DNA of 64,000 bases from Bryobacterales bacterium KBS 96 (GTDB taxonomy: Bacteria > Acidobacteriota > Terriglobia > Bryobacterales > Bryobacteraceae). The stretch spans positions 5,075,357 through 5,139,356 of the forward strand of contig KB906767.1 of the NCBI GenBank assembly GCA_000381625.1, in the 5' to 3' direction. The position numbers and the translations under genes were made by a program. The notes under the pieces were generated by a model, which searched no databases, had not been told where the DNA came from, and worked only from the letters and a program-made list of their open reading frames with translations. The stretch's first letter is position 1. Each line of letters opens with the position of its first letter. Below are positions 22,629-32,640 of this stretch, one piece after another.

Positions 22629-24116
22629 ATGGCGCATCAGAACGGTAGCGATGGCAAACACGATGAATCGCAGATGACGACGACCTCCGGTCGGCCGGTT
22701 GGCGATAACCAGAACTCGATCACGGCGGGCCCGCGTGGTGCGGTGTTGATGGAAGATTATCTGCTCTTCGAAAAAATGGCGCATTTCAATCGGGAGCGGA
22801 TTCCGGAGCGGGTAGTCCACGCCAAGGGGTCGGGCGCCTTCGGGACATTCACCGTAACAAACGATATTTCCAAATACACCAGCGCGAAGTTGTTCAACCA
22901 GATCGGCAAAAAAACCGAAGTGCTGGCGCGGTTCTCGACTGTCGCCGGCGAGAAAGGTTCGGCCGATACCGGTCGCGACCCACGGGGATTCGCCGTTAAG
23001 TTTTACACGGAAGAAGGCAATTGGGACATGGTCGGCAATAATACGCCGATCTTTTTCGTGCGCGACCCGCTGAAGTTCAGCGACTTCATTCACTCACAGA
23101 AGCGCGATCCGAAAACCAACTTGCGCAGTTCGACCATGATGTGGGATTTCTGGTCGCTATCGCCCGAATCGCTGCATCAGGTAACGACTCTGATGAGTGA
23201 TCGGGGCACGCCGGATGGTTATCGCCACATGCACGGCTTTTCAAGCCACACATTCAGCCTGCTCAATGTCGATAATGAGCGGTTCTATGTGAAATGGCAT
23301 TTCAAGACGATGCAAGGGATCAAGAATCTAACAGCCGAACAAGCCGAACGACTGGCTGGCGAAGATCCCGATTACGCGCAGCGCGATCTGTTCACGGCTA
23401 TCGAGCGCGGCGATTTTCCGAAATGGCGTGTATGCGTGCAGATCATGCCGGAAACGGACGCAGAGATGTATCACATTCATCCGTTCGACCTGACAAAGGT
23501 ATGGCCGCACAAGGATTATCCGCTCCAGGAAGTTGGCATTATGGAGCTGAACCGGAATCCAAAGAACTACTTCGCCGAGATCGAGCAGGGAGCCTTCTCA
23601 CCGGTGAATATTGTTCCAGGCATGGGCTACTCGCCCGATAAGATGCTGCAAGGGCGGCTGATCAGTTACCCGGACGCGCACCGCTATCGCCTCGGCGTCA
23701 ACTATGACTCGCTGCCGGTGAATAGGGCTCGCTGCCCCATCCACACCTATCATCGGGATGGTTCCATGCGCTTCGATGAGAACGGCGGCGAAACACCCAA
23801 TTACGAGCCAAACAGTTTCGGAGGCCCGAAAGAAGATCGCCGTTTCGTGGAATCGCCATACGCGATCAGCGGCGATGCCGGGCGCTACGATCATCGGGAA
23901 GGCAATGACGATTACCAGCAGGCGGGCGACTTATTCCGGCGGTTGAGTCCCACGGATAAGGATCACCTGATTCACAATATTGCGCTAGCGATGAAGGGCG
24001 TCCCCGAGTGCATTATTAAATTGCAGGTCACGCACTTCGCAAAAGCCGATCCGGAGTACGGAAGCCGCGTTGCGGAAGCAGTGGGCGTCGCGCTGGAAGC
24101 CACCACCACGGCCTGA
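22629..24116 (+). CDS. katA: Monofunctional haem catalase
   Basis: A 495-aa small-subunit catalase that dismutates hydrogen peroxide. Catalytic residues are in place: distal His 64 ([10 protein letters not shown]), Asn 137 ([12 protein letters not shown]) and proximal haem-ligand Tyr 347 in [14 protein letters not shown]. The NADPH-binding-type region around HTYHRDGSM and the C-terminal helices are present, and there is no C-terminal flavodoxin-like domain, so it is the short (~500-aa) clade. The ribosome site ACAGGAG is 7 nt upstream of ATG. Regulation by the divergent OxyR is strongly indicated by the operator. Confidence 0.97.
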   Translation: MAHQNGSDGKHDESQMTTTSGRPVGDNQNSITAGPRGAVLMEDYLLFEKMAHFNRERIPERVVHAKGSGAFGTFTVTNDISKYTSAKLFNQIGKKTEVLARFSTVAGEKGSADTGRDPRGFAVKFYTEEGNWDMVGNNTPIFFVRDPLKFSDFIHSQKRDPKTNLRSSTMMWDFWSLSPESLHQVTTLMSDRGTPDGYRHMHGFSSHTFSLLNVDNERFYVKWHFKTMQGIKNLTAEQAERLAGEDPDYAQRDLFTAIERGDFPKWRVCVQIMPETDAEMYHIHPFDLTKVWPHKDYPLQEVGIMELNRNPKNYFAEIEQGAFSPVNIVPGMGYSPDKMLQGRLISYPDAHRYRLGVNYDSLPVNRARCPIHTYHRDGSMRFDENGGETPNYEPNSFGGPKEDRRFVESPYAISGDAGRYDHREGNDDYQQAGDLFRRLSPTDKDHLIHNIALAMKGVPECIIKLQVTHFAKADPEYGSRVAEAVGVALEATTTA

Positions 24117-24126
24117 TGTGACGAGC

Positions 24127-24151
24127 GGGCGCGGCAGGGCAGGCTGCGCCC
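24127..24151 (+). terminator. GC-rich hairpin after katA
   Basis: A nine-base stem (24127-24135 with 24143-24151, one G-U pair) around a 7-nt loop, starting 10 nt after the katA stop. There is no T-run, so it may act as an RNA-stabilising end or a weak terminator. Confidence 0.4.
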
Positions 24152-24285
24152 AGCTAAAGTTTGGACATTTTGAGACGCTCGACGGCGCCGGGCAGAATGA
24201 CATTCGCGCGAAGGTAACGATTTGACAGTTTGCTCGATCTTCGGAAGACATGGGATGATTAACGCCAGCCGCTAAGGCGTGCCAC

Positions 24286-25554
24286 ATGAACGAAGAAAGA
24301 CAGACACACCGCGCAAACGTACTTGCAAACCTTGACGGACTATTGCCCGAGCTGGAGTCCGCCTACAAAGATCTTCATTCTCACCCCGAACTGTCGATGC
24401 AGGAGAACCGGACAGCGCGTATAGTGGCGGACCGTCTTCGCGCCGCAGGCTATGAAGTGACCACCGGAATCGGGAAGACGGGCGTGGTGGGCTTGCTGCG
24501 GAACGGCAACGGGCCAACCATTATGCTGCGTGCCGATATGGATGCATTGCCCGTGAAGGAGGCGACCGGGCTGTCCTATGCCAGCAGCGCCACGGCGACC
24601 GATGCCGAAGGAAAAACCGTGCCTGTGATGCACGCCTGCGGCCACGACATGCATGTGACCTGGCTGATCGGCGCGGCCGACTTGTTCGCACGAACTCGGG
24701 ATGCATGGCGAGGGACGTTGATGCCTGTCTTCCAGCCGGCTGAGGAGACAGCAGCGGGTGCTCAGGCGATGATTGACGATGGCCTTTTCAAGCGCTTTCC
24801 CAAGCCGGATGCCGTACTCGGACAACACGTCATGGTAGGGTCCTCTGGCGTACTTAGTTCGCGCGCTGGAGTCGTGACCTCCGCCGGCGATAGTTTGCAG
24901 ATTCGAATGTTCGGACGAGGCGCTCACGGATCGATGCCGCAGGCCAGCATCGATCCGGTCGTCATGGCGGCCGCGACGGTGCTCCGTCTGCAAACGATTG
25001 TTTCCCGCGAAATTGCAGCTACGGAAGCCGCTGTCGTCACAGTCGGTTCGCTGCAGGCCGGCGCGAAGGAAAACGTCATCCCAGACGTAGCAATTATCAA
25101 GCTGAACGTGCGCACCTTTGACGATGGCGTCCGCAAACGGGTGCTTGCAGCGATCGAGCGCATCGTCAATGCGGAAGCCGAAGCTTCAGGCGCCCCTAAG
25201 AAGCCCGAGATCACGCCTCTGGACCGTTACCGTCTTGTTAAGAATGACCCGGATGCAGTCAGGCGAGTAGATGACGCGTTTCGCAAGTACTTTTCGGCTG
25301 ACCGTGTGCAGAAAGCCGAGCCGACGAGCGCCAGCGAGGACTTCGGATCGTTTGGAGCCGAGTGGGGCGCGCCATCCGTCTTCTGGTTTGTCGGCGGCAC
25401 CGATCCGGGCCTGTACGAGAAAGCCCAAAAGGAGGGCAAGATGGGGGAGATCCCCACGAATCACAACCCGCGTTTCGCGCCGGTGATCCATCCAACGTTG
25501 CAAACAGGCGTGGAGGCGCTGGTGGTTGCCGCGCAGGCCTGGTTATCGACATAA
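24286..25554 (+). CDS. M20-family amidohydrolase (N-acyl amino acid / hippurate hydrolase type)
   Basis: A 422-aa cytoplasmic metal hydrolase of the M20D/amidohydrolase group. The dinuclear metal-site motifs are present: MLRADMDALPV, MHACGHDMH, FQPAEETAAGAQAM and, near the end, HNPRF. The dimerisation insert occupies about residues 190-300. Relatives remove acyl groups from N-acyl amino acids or aminobenzoyl-glutamate. The TRIC-like channel starts 5 nt after its stop, suggesting co-transcription. No signal peptide. Confidence 0.9.
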   Translation: MNEERQTHRANVLANLDGLLPELESAYKDLHSHPELSMQENRTARIVADRLRAAGYEVTTGIGKTGVVGLLRNGNGPTIMLRADMDALPVKEATGLSYASSATATDAEGKTVPVMHACGHDMHVTWLIGAADLFARTRDAWRGTLMPVFQPAEETAAGAQAMIDDGLFKRFPKPDAVLGQHVMVGSSGVLSSRAGVVTSAGDSLQIRMFGRGAHGSMPQASIDPVVMAAATVLRLQTIVSREIAATEAAVVTVGSLQAGAKENVIPDVAIIKLNVRTFDDGVRKRVLAAIERIVNAEAEASGAPKKPEITPLDRYRLVKNDPDAVRRVDDAFRKYFSADRVQKAEPTSASEDFGSFGAEWGAPSVFWFVGGTDPGLYEKAQKEGKMGEIPTNHNPRFAPVIHPTLQTGVEALVVAAQAWLST

Positions 25555-25559
25555 GCCCG

Positions 25560-26234
25560 ATGGTCGTAAACGGGCACATCTTGATAAACACGCTGCTGGT
25601 CGCCTTCGATCTGGGCGGCACGTTCGTTTTCGCGCTCAGCGGCGCGATGTCCGGAGTCAAGCACAAGCTCGATCTGTTTGGGGTACTGGTTTTGTCTTTC
25701 GCCGCCGGCAACTTGGGCGGCATGAGCCGCGACGTGCTGATTGGAGCCATTCCGCCTGCGGCGATCCATGACTGGCGATACGTCGCTGTTTCCATCCTGG
25801 CGGGCCTGATTACGTTCTACTCGTATCGAACCGTCAACCGCCTAAGCATGCCTGTGCTGGTGTTCGACGCGGCGGGGCTCGCGATGTTTGCCGTTTCGGG
25901 AGCGGGCAAGGCGCTCGCATTTCACGCAGGACCAGTCGCGGCGACGCTGCTCGGCATGCTCACGGGAATCGGCGGCGGCATGGTGCGCGATGTGCTCGTG
26001 AGGGAAATCCCCACTGTGTTGCGTACCGAGCTTTACGCGGTCGCGGCGCTGGTGGGCGCCGGCGTGGTGGTAATCGGAAACATGCTGCATCTCCCGACTG
26101 CCGTGGCAGGGCCCGTGGGCGCCGTGCTTTGCTTCGGACTTCGCGCGATGGCGATACGGTATAGCTGGCAACTTCCGATCGCGCGTCCGCTCGAGCAATC
26201 GGAAACGAACGTGAATCGATTGGACAGACAATAA
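25560..26234 (+). CDS. TRIC-type (YadS/UPF0126) membrane channel
   Basis: A 224-aa membrane protein with seven hydrophobic helices in two homologous halves, each beginning with a glycine-rich block: FALSGAMSGVKHKLDLFGVLVLSF with GGMSRDVLIG, and FAVSGAGKAL with GIGGGMVRDVL. This duplicated pattern defines prokaryotic trimeric intracellular cation channels (K+/Na+ conductance). The frame is open further upstream, but the protein proper begins at ATG 25560; no good ribosome site is visible, so translation may be coupled to the M20 gene. Confidence 0.88.
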   Translation: MVVNGHILINTLLVAFDLGGTFVFALSGAMSGVKHKLDLFGVLVLSFAAGNLGGMSRDVLIGAIPPAAIHDWRYVAVSILAGLITFYSYRTVNRLSMPVLVFDAAGLAMFAVSGAGKALAFHAGPVAATLLGMLTGIGGGMVRDVLVREIPTVLRTELYAVAALVGAGVVVIGNMLHLPTAVAGPVGAVLCFGLRAMAIRYSWQLPIARPLEQSETNVNRLDRQ

Positions 26235-26353
26235 CTCAAGAGGTTCTAACATGAGCGCAACTGTGCTCGTTTGCGGCGTGGAATTCGCTGCATCAGCCGG
26301 ATGAGAACTTTGTTTCTGCGTGAGTTCCGCAATCTCAAAGAAGCTGGAACCAA

Positions 26354-27439
26354 CTAGGCTGACGGCTCTGATGAGAACACCATTCGATGCTGCGGCTTCG
26401 GCGGCGAGGGCTGGAACGCTTGCAGATTCACGATCTCGGTTTTCGGCGGCAGACGCGCGAATGCCGACTCGACGACTTCACGCAGCAGGTCGGGACTGGC
26501 TTCGGCGCGCAGATTCAGAACCAGATCGTGCCTGCTCGCGGGAGATGCGGCGAGATCCCCCTCTACATCCGGTTCGTCGCCATTGCGGCAAACGGCGATC
26601 TTGATGCTACCGGTCGGGGCGCCGTCGAAGACTTTCAGATGAGCGATGCGAGCGCCGGCTGCTGTGAGCGCTTCGTCCAGTCCATCGACTAGCGGACCAG
26701 CCAGCACTGCCGGCGACAGCGGCTCTTCAAGATCCGCGAGAACGCGTGCATTCAACCAGCCGAGCGCGGCCTCTGCGTGCGTATAACGGTCGTAATCGAT
26801 TGTGAGTGCTTGGGAGGCGACCGGCAGTGTGCCGCCGAGCGCCTCGTCGAGCCAGGCGGCGACGCCATCGCCGGTTTTGGCGCTCAGCCGATGCTGAATG
26901 GAGATGCCTGGCAACTCCGTGCCGCCGTCATATAGATCCGACTTGCTGAGGCAAACCATATCGGCCTCTTCAATTTGCTTCCGGAACAGGTACGCAATGT
27001 CGGAATCCGCCGTGTAAATTTCTTTTGCAAGAGCAGGATCGACCAGCACTGTCAACGGCGCGACTCGAAGCTGCAAACTGTAGGACGCTTGCAGCGGACG
27101 CAGCACCGTCGCCGCGAGATCGGTGCAGCTTCCCACCGGTTCGGCGAAAATCACTCGCGGCTGGTGATCTAGCAGCCTTTCGGCGGCATCCAAGAAATCG
27201 GAAAATCGGCAGCAGAAACAGCCGCCTTGCACGCCAGTTACGTCTGCACCGTGCTCAACGGCCCATTCCGTATCCACCAGATCATCGCCCTGATCGTTGG
27301 TGATGAGAGCGACCGGCGTGCTGCTGTTTGAAAGGAGTGAGGCGGCCCGCAGCAGGAGGCTTGTTTTTCCTGAGCCGAGAAAGCCCGCGACAAACACGAC
27401 AGTTGGAGGAAGTTCAGATCGCAACGGAGAGTTGCTCAT
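26354..27439 (-). CDS. CobW/G3E-family GTPase (metallochaperone-like)
   Basis: A 361-aa P-loop GTPase: Walker A GFLGSGKTS at about 19-27, a Cys-x-Cys-Cys metal motif GGCFCC near residue 73, a switch region with FAEPVGSCTD, and the guanine-specificity motif SKSD near 166. G3E GTPases deliver metals (Zn, Co, Ni) to client enzymes. The C-terminal CobW_C-like domain is shorter than usual. Its start lies 26 bp inside the end of the GH116 gene, so the two are translated from one mRNA. A metal link with that glycosidase is inference only. Confidence 0.88.
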   Translation of the reverse strand: MSNSPLRSELPPTVVFVAGFLGSGKTSLLLRAASLLSNSSTPVALITNDQGDDLVDTEWAVEHGADVTGVQGGCFCCRFSDFLDAAERLLDHQPRVIFAEPVGSCTDLAATVLRPLQASYSLQLRVAPLTVLVDPALAKEIYTADSDIAYLFRKQIEEADMVCLSKSDLYDGGTELPGISIQHRLSAKTGDGVAAWLDEALGGTLPVASQALTIDYDRYTHAEAALGWLNARVLADLEEPLSPAVLAGPLVDGLDEALTAAGARIAHLKVFDGAPTGSIKIAVCRNGDEPDVEGDLAASPASRHDLVLNLRAEASPDLLREVVESAFARLPPKTEIVNLQAFQPSPPKPQHRMVFSSEPSA

Positions 27440-30110
27440 TCGGCCCGATGCTCACGTCCTCGTCCAATGTGATGACGGTGCTTTTTCCCCGGCGCTCGAT
27501 CTTATGTTTCAAGTCTCGCCCGGCAAGTTCCACGTTCGACCGCTTGCGGCGTCCTGAGCCGGAGAATTCCACAACACGCACAACGAGCGCGCCTTCTGCT
27601 ACTCCTAGCGTGAACCGGGACGGTTCCAGGGAAAACGAGCCCCAGCCGCCACCCGCCGACCAAAAGCAGCGGAATCGCGGTTTCTGCACGGGAGGCGCCA
27701 CGATAACGTGCCGCGCAGTCCCTCGATAACGAAATCCGCTCAACGCCAGTAGGCTTGACCAGGAAGCCATGGCTCGCGCGTAATGATGGCCGCATTCGGC
27801 TTCGTCCCAGGGATTGCGCCGGACCCCATCGTATCGCCTGCGGATGTCCGCCACGCATTCCACGCCGCGGTCGATCATTCCCGAATACAGCATCAGAGCC
27901 GCCGTCGAATGCTCAAACCCGGTCATCACTTCGGCATAGTACGGAAATGGAATTTTCGGCCGTTCACCTTTGCCGTAATCGCAGATAACCATCGCAGCTT
28001 CGTCGTTCAGCGCAAACGTGCGCTCCACGCAATCGTGATTGTAGAGATCCGGCTTGTGGTTGTAGTTGTAAATCGAATCGAGAGCCGCTTGAATATTCTC
28101 CGGCTTCAGCAGAGGACCCAGACCGGCCACGTGCGAGAGGTATTGTCCCAGGAGTTGATCGACCAGGCACCCGTTGCCTAATTGATATTGAGGGTGTTCG
28201 GGATCGTCGGCGCCCATGCCGCTGCGTAGTCCCGCCGCAATTTCGTTGGGCTTGTAACCGCGAATCTGCTGGATATAGTATTCCCCATTGAACAGGTTTG
28301 CATCGAGCCAGCGGCTTCCGCTTTCAAACAGCCTGCGGTATTCGCCGGCCGACGTATCGCCCATGGCGCGCGCCATTTCCTCCGCGGCCCGTAACGCCGC
28401 CAGATAATAAATGCCGCAAAGCGGATTAGGCCCGTAGAATTCGACGTCGTACGTGTTGTGCTGCACGCCTTCCATAACGCCGTCGCGGTTGGCGTCCCAT
28501 CCGCCTGGAACCCAGCAAAATTCGATGGCCTTTCTCACTTTTGGCCAGAATTCGCTCAGGAAATTATTCTTACCGGAGAGCTGCCAGTCGATGTAGACTT
28601 TCACGATCTGCCCCATCTGGCCGTCGGCCGCGGCAAAGCCGGACCGCTCGATGCCATCCGGCAGAAGCTGGCGGAAATACATCGCGCCACGATCGTCCAT
28701 TGAATAGCCGAATGCGGACCGCCGCAGCGATTGCGAGAGATCGGGGAACAGGTTTGCCGTCGCGGTTTCGTAGTTCCACACATGCGTGCAATTGCCGAAG
28801 CAGCAGCCGACATGGTCGTTAACGCCCTCGAAGCCGTGGAACTCGCCATCGGACGTACGGAAGCAAGTGGGACTGACGAGCGTCGAGAGGTTCGCGGATG
28901 CCGCTTCTTTTACGGCGGGCGGCAGGCTGGATTCGCGAAGCGCCTCCGCAAACCGGCGTGTTCTCGCGTTCAGCGCATCGAGATGCGCCGCCGCATATTC
29001 CACAGAGTCCCATGCATCGTCGAAGCGCTTGGCGTACCAGTTGCCGATGACCGTTTCCTCGTAGCCTTTAGGGGCTTCCCATCCACAGCGTTTCGGCGTC
29101 CGGTTTGGGAAATGCCAGGCAAGAACGAAACGGTAGTCTGCCTCTGCTCCAGGCATGACGCGGCGTTTCACACACACGGCGCCCACCGGCCCAATCTTCT
29201 CTGCCTCCGGGCCGAGTGCGCCATCGGCCGAGAAATCGTCCCAGTACAATAGCGGACTGTTCCACCAGCGTCCGGCGGGCCAGCCGCGCAGCATCGTTGT
29301 TTCGGAAGCTCCATCATCAAAAACAGCGAGCGCAAAACTGCCGTATCCGGGGTCGTCCCTTGCAAGCCCCGGATTATGCATAAAAAGGCCGCGAACACCC
29401 TCACTCTTTCGGATGTCGTTGGTGCGCGATTCCGTTTTGTGCTGATGCGCCTGCGCAAGCGATCGGACGGGATTGTCGACGGAGAAGGCAATCGCGACGT
29501 CCACCGGCGTCTTACCGTGGTTTCGCACCCGGTAGTGAAGTGAGGCAACCGGTAGTCCCGATTCGTCCGCGTCCATGGGAATGAACGGCGTACCCGCTTC
29601 CAGGCTCACTTCCACCGGCAGATCGCGGTCTTGAAAATCGATGCGCGCCAGCGGAAACTCACCGGTGAACGTTGCGCCTTCGAGGCGCGACAATCCCGGG
29701 GCATTGCGGGAGCCCAATCCGTTCTCGCCTTCATACGGAGTTTCGATTCGAGATTCCAGAACCCTGGCAACCGGTTTATGCCCCGGAGCCTGCGCCCAGA
29801 TGCCGGCGAATGCGTAATCCGGTGAGTTGCCCTTGTCCGCGCAATTGAAAATCTGCCAGTCCCGAAGTTGCCCCCGTCCTCCCAAGCCGATGCTTCCGGC
29901 GCCAACTCCGCCCAGCGGAAACGAAATCATCTTTAATGCCGGGCCGGTGAACGTGCGTGGGTAGGAAACCGGCTCGGCGGAACTGGCCTTGGTTACGTTG
30001 GGCAACGAGGCGGCATCCGCGCCTTTAGCCATGGCAGGCGATAACGCTGCCGGCGCGGCCAGCACGGTTGACAGGAAGTTGCGGCGATTCGGACCGTCCG
30101 GCCGGCTCAT
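27414..30110 (-). CDS. GH116 glycoside hydrolase (non-lysosomal glucosylceramidase-like), Tat-exported
   Basis: An 898-aa enzyme of the GBA2/GH116 family, which cleaves beta-glucosides or beta-xylosides with retention. The N-terminus has a twin-arginine signal (NRRNFLSTVLAAPAAL). A beta-sandwich domain (~50-400) precedes the (alpha/alpha)6 catalytic domain with the nucleophile in CTHVWNYETATA (Glu 448) and the acid/base in HNTYDVEFYGPN (Asp 555), by analogy with characterised members. Export of a GH116 enzyme suggests it acts on polysaccharide fragments or glycolipids in the periplasm. An inverted repeat at 30131-30155 lies just upstream of its start. Confidence 0.92.
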   Translation of the reverse strand: MSRPDGPNRRNFLSTVLAAPAALSPAMAKGADAASLPNVTKASSAEPVSYPRTFTGPALKMISFPLGGVGAGSIGLGGRGQLRDWQIFNCADKGNSPDYAFAGIWAQAPGHKPVARVLESRIETPYEGENGLGSRNAPGLSRLEGATFTGEFPLARIDFQDRDLPVEVSLEAGTPFIPMDADESGLPVASLHYRVRNHGKTPVDVAIAFSVDNPVRSLAQAHQHKTESRTNDIRKSEGVRGLFMHNPGLARDDPGYGSFALAVFDDGASETTMLRGWPAGRWWNSPLLYWDDFSADGALGPEAEKIGPVGAVCVKRRVMPGAEADYRFVLAWHFPNRTPKRCGWEAPKGYEETVIGNWYAKRFDDAWDSVEYAAAHLDALNARTRRFAEALRESSLPPAVKEAASANLSTLVSPTCFRTSDGEFHGFEGVNDHVGCCFGNCTHVWNYETATANLFPDLSQSLRRSAFGYSMDDRGAMYFRQLLPDGIERSGFAAADGQMGQIVKVYIDWQLSGKNNFLSEFWPKVRKAIEFCWVPGGWDANRDGVMEGVQHNTYDVEFYGPNPLCGIYYLAALRAAEEMARAMGDTSAGEYRRLFESGSRWLDANLFNGEYYIQQIRGYKPNEIAAGLRSGMGADDPEHPQYQLGNGCLVDQLLGQYLSHVAGLGPLLKPENIQAALDSIYNYNHKPDLYNHDCVERTFALNDEAAMVICDYGKGERPKIPFPYYAEVMTGFEHSTAALMLYSGMIDRGVECVADIRRRYDGVRRNPWDEAECGHHYARAMASWSSLLALSGFRYRGTARHVIVAPPVQKPRFRCFWSAGGGWGSFSLEPSRFTLGVAEGALVVRVVEFSGSGRRKRSNVELAGRDLKHKIERRGKSTVITLDEDVSIGPNEQLSVAI

Positions 30111-30582
30111 GATTTCCTTGAAAACCCGGACCAGACATCCATCTGTGTGGTCTGGCAGCCTTGCCAGCGCAGGCAGGTCGCGAACCCATACCAGCTACTT
30201 AATAGCGAAATAGTGTTCGATTGACGCAAATGCCGATTCTGAGCCGGGAAGTGTAACCGACCTAAAAACGAGGCTAGAACGGATCGAAGCGAGCCGCTGC
30301 GGTTCGTCTGGGGGCGCTTACGCTCCCGGCCCAGTTTCCGCCCAGCCTGCGGCGTCGAGACTTGTCCCTTTTTCATGGCCCGTTGTGCGCCTGCGCGCAA
30401 TGAGTACTCGACTATCATACGATTCCAAGCAGCGGATGCGGAATCTGAAAGACGGTTTATAAATTTTGCTTATGTGAAGGCGCCACCGGCTGGATGACAT
30501 CGTTGAATGCAAACGTCAACATAAGGCTGCCCATTGACCCACCCGACCGCTTTCCCTTAGCCTAAAAGATCGTGGGGGTTTC
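30111..30582. other. Divergent intergenic region, GH116 / adenylate kinase
   Basis: About 470 bp with no supported gene; a 103-codon minus-strand frame has no known relative or ribosome site. It must hold promoters for both flanking genes. An inverted repeat is annotated separately. Confidence 0.5.
30131..30155 (-). promoter_or_regulatory. Candidate operator upstream of the GH116 gene
   Basis: CCAGAC (30131-30136) and GTCTGG (30150-30155) form an inverted repeat with a 13-bp spacer, centred about 33 bp before the GH116 ATG. The size and place fit a dimeric repressor site, but there is only one copy and no regulator gene beside it. Confidence 0.3.
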
Positions 30583-31254
30583 GTGGTTCTACTGCTCTTT
30601 GGGCCGCCTGGTTGCGGCAAAGGCACACAAGCCCGGATGGTGTCCTCCTGGTTAGGCATTCCGGCGATTTCGACGGGCGATCTGCTGCGCGCCGAAGTGG
30701 AGGCGCGCACGGCGTTGGGCATTACCGCGGCTGAGATCATGGAGACCGGAGGCTTGGTTGGCGATGGCCTGGTGAACGCCATGCTTATTCGCCGGGTTGA
30801 GCACTCCGATTGCGCCCGGGGATTTCTGCTCGATGGATTTCCGCGTACCGTCGCGCAAGCTGGCTTCCTTGATGGATACCTGGCGAGTCGGCAGTTACCG
30901 CCGGGCAGAATCATTTACCTCGATGTAGAACGCCAAACGCTGGTCGATCGGATGTCGGCGCGCCGCCAGTGCCCTGTCTGTGGAAAGATATACAACTTGC
31001 TGCATCAGCCGCCGCGAGCAAAAGGTGTTTGCGATAACGACGGCACTGTCCTTATCCGGCGCAAAGACGATCACCAATCGATCATCCGGCAGCGGTTGAA
31101 AGAATATGACGAGCTAACGGGACCCGTGCTCGATCACTATCGGGGGCCGCGAGTTCATTCAGTTGACGGCGACCAGCCAGCGGAGCGCGTGTTCGAGGAC
31201 ATCGCCGGCGCGATCCAGTGGGCCCCCGAGAGAGAGCCTTCGAGTGCTGCCTGA
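30583..31254 (+). CDS. adk: Adenylate kinase, long form with zinc-type lid
   Basis: A 223-aa enzyme for AMP + ATP = 2 ADP. P-loop GPPGCGKGTQ at 7-16, AMP-binding STGDLLRAEV and GFLLDGFPRT, and a LID domain with CPVCGKIY then CDND, giving three Cys and an Asp as the likely zinc ligands. The start is GTG after GTGGGGG. It stands alone here rather than in the ribosomal-protein/secY operon where adk is usually found, so a second copy elsewhere in the genome is possible. Confidence 0.95.
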   Translation: MVLLLFGPPGCGKGTQARMVSSWLGIPAISTGDLLRAEVEARTALGITAAEIMETGGLVGDGLVNAMLIRRVEHSDCARGFLLDGFPRTVAQAGFLDGYLASRQLPPGRIIYLDVERQTLVDRMSARRQCPVCGKIYNLLHQPPRAKGVCDNDGTVLIRRKDDHQSIIRQRLKEYDELTGPVLDHYRGPRVHSVDGDQPAERVFEDIAGAIQWAPEREPSSAA

Positions 31255-31299
31255 TAACCGAACATCGCCGGATCCGGCGCGGCCGTTTCCGTGGATGGT

Positions 31300-32640
31300 T
31301 CAATCTTCTTCCGGATTCTTCAACGGCTTTGTGCCAACCACCACGTCCGCGGCGGCATGGCCGGTAATGAGCCGCGCGCCCCGGTGGAACGTGACGTAGA
31401 AGAACGCCCATTGCACGAATACCAGAATGCGATTCTGGAATTCCACGATGTACATGAGGTGGATGAAGAGCCAGATCAGCCATGCCGGGAGGCCCCAGAG
31501 ATGAAACCCAAACACATTGGCCACCGCTGAGCCGCGGCCGATCACGGCGAGATCGCCTTTATCGAAGTATTTGAACGGCGGGAGATCGGCGTGACCTTTC
31601 AGGCGTTTAACGATTGCGTGAGCCGCATAGCTGCCCTCCTGCATCGCGACCTGCGCTACGCCGGGCAGCGGTTTGCCCTGTTGATTCAGAACCAGAGCCT
31701 GATCGCCGATAACATAAATATCGGGATAGTTTGGGATTGTAAGATCGGGCAGTACTTTGATCCGGCCCTGCCGGTCGCCATTCATCCCCGTCCGTCGCGC
31801 AAGAACATGCCCGAACTCGGTAGTGGCCACCCCGGCCGCCCAAATTACCGTGCGGCAGGGAATCCGCCCCTTCTGCGTCAGTCCGTTGTGCTGAAACTCG
31901 AAATCGACGCCATAGCCGTCGACTTCGATGACCTTTACGTGGCTCCTGACGCGGACATGCAATTTCAGCAGTGCCCTCTCGGCGTGCTTCGAAAGATCCT
32001 CCGGATAGGTGGGCAGCACGCGCGGCGAGCCGTCGAGCACGAGGATCTGCGCCTCTTCCGGTTTGATATAGCGAAAATCGTTTTTTAGCGTTTCATGTGC
32101 GATCTCGCCGAGTGCTCCCGCCAGTTCCACCCCTGTCGGTCCGGCCCCCACAATGACGAACGTCAGCCAGGCCCGGCGCTCCTCCGGGTTGTTGTGCGCG
32201 CGCTCGGCCGCCTCGAACGCGTAAAGGATCTTGTGGCGAATGGCGGTCGCGTCTTCGACCGACTTCAGGCTTGGGGCCCACTCGCGCCACTTGTCGTTTC
32301 CAAAATAGCTTGACTGCGACCCTGTCGCAACGATGAGCGAATCATACGGAATCTGGCCGCCATCGCGCAAATATACGATTTTTGCGTGCGGGTCGAGGTC
32401 CACTGCTTCTTCGAGCAGCACTCTCGTGTGTTTTTGTTTATTAAGGACCGCGCGAATGGGAGCCGAAATCTCCCCTGGTGAAAGCGAGCCCGTTGCTACT
32501 TGGTAGAGCAGCGGTTGAAACAAGTGGAAATTGCGCCGGTCGACGACCGTGACCTCCACGGGAGCGCGTTTCAGCGCCTTCGCCGCATACAGACCGCCAA
32601 ATCCACTGCCTAGGATGACTACTCGATTCTTTCCCGTCAT
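31300..32640 (-). CDS. Type II NADH dehydrogenase-like FAD/NAD(P) oxidoreductase
   Basis: A 446-aa flavoprotein with two Rossmann nucleotide-binding motifs: VVILGSGFGGLYAAKAL at the N-terminus (FAD) and FVIVGAGPTGVELAGAL near residue 170 (NADH). NFHLFQPLLYQVATG and IWAAGV are typical of NDH-2. The C-terminal ~80 residues contain a hydrophobic segment (LPAWLIWLFIHLMYIV) consistent with membrane attachment. It would feed electrons from NADH to quinone without proton pumping. The ATG at 32640 is preferred over upstream starts because GGAAGAGG sits just before it. Confidence 0.92.
   Translation of the reverse strand: MTGKNRVVILGSGFGGLYAAKALKRAPVEVTVVDRRNFHLFQPLLYQVATGSLSPGEISAPIRAVLNKQKHTRVLLEEAVDLDPHAKIVYLRDGGQIPYDSLIVATGSQSSYFGNDKWREWAPSLKSVEDATAIRHKILYAFEAAERAHNNPEERRAWLTFVIVGAGPTGVELAGALGEIAHETLKNDFRYIKPEEAQILVLDGSPRVLPTYPEDLSKHAERALLKLHVRVRSHVKVIEVDGYGVDFEFQHNGLTQKGRIPCRTVIWAAGVATTEFGHVLARRTGMNGDRQGRIKVLPDLTIPNYPDIYVIGDQALVLNQQGKPLPGVAQVAMQEGSYAAHAIVKRLKGHADLPPFKYFDKGDLAVIGRGSAVANVFGFHLWGLPAWLIWLFIHLMYIVEFQNRILVFVQWAFFYVTFHRGARLITGHAAADVVVGTKPLKNPEED

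Noticed and set aside
31266-31279. Perfect 14-bp palindrome between adk and the NDH-2 gene
   Set aside because: Could be a 5-bp stem with a GATC loop between convergent stops, but it is short, has no T-run and is expected by chance in GC-rich DNA.
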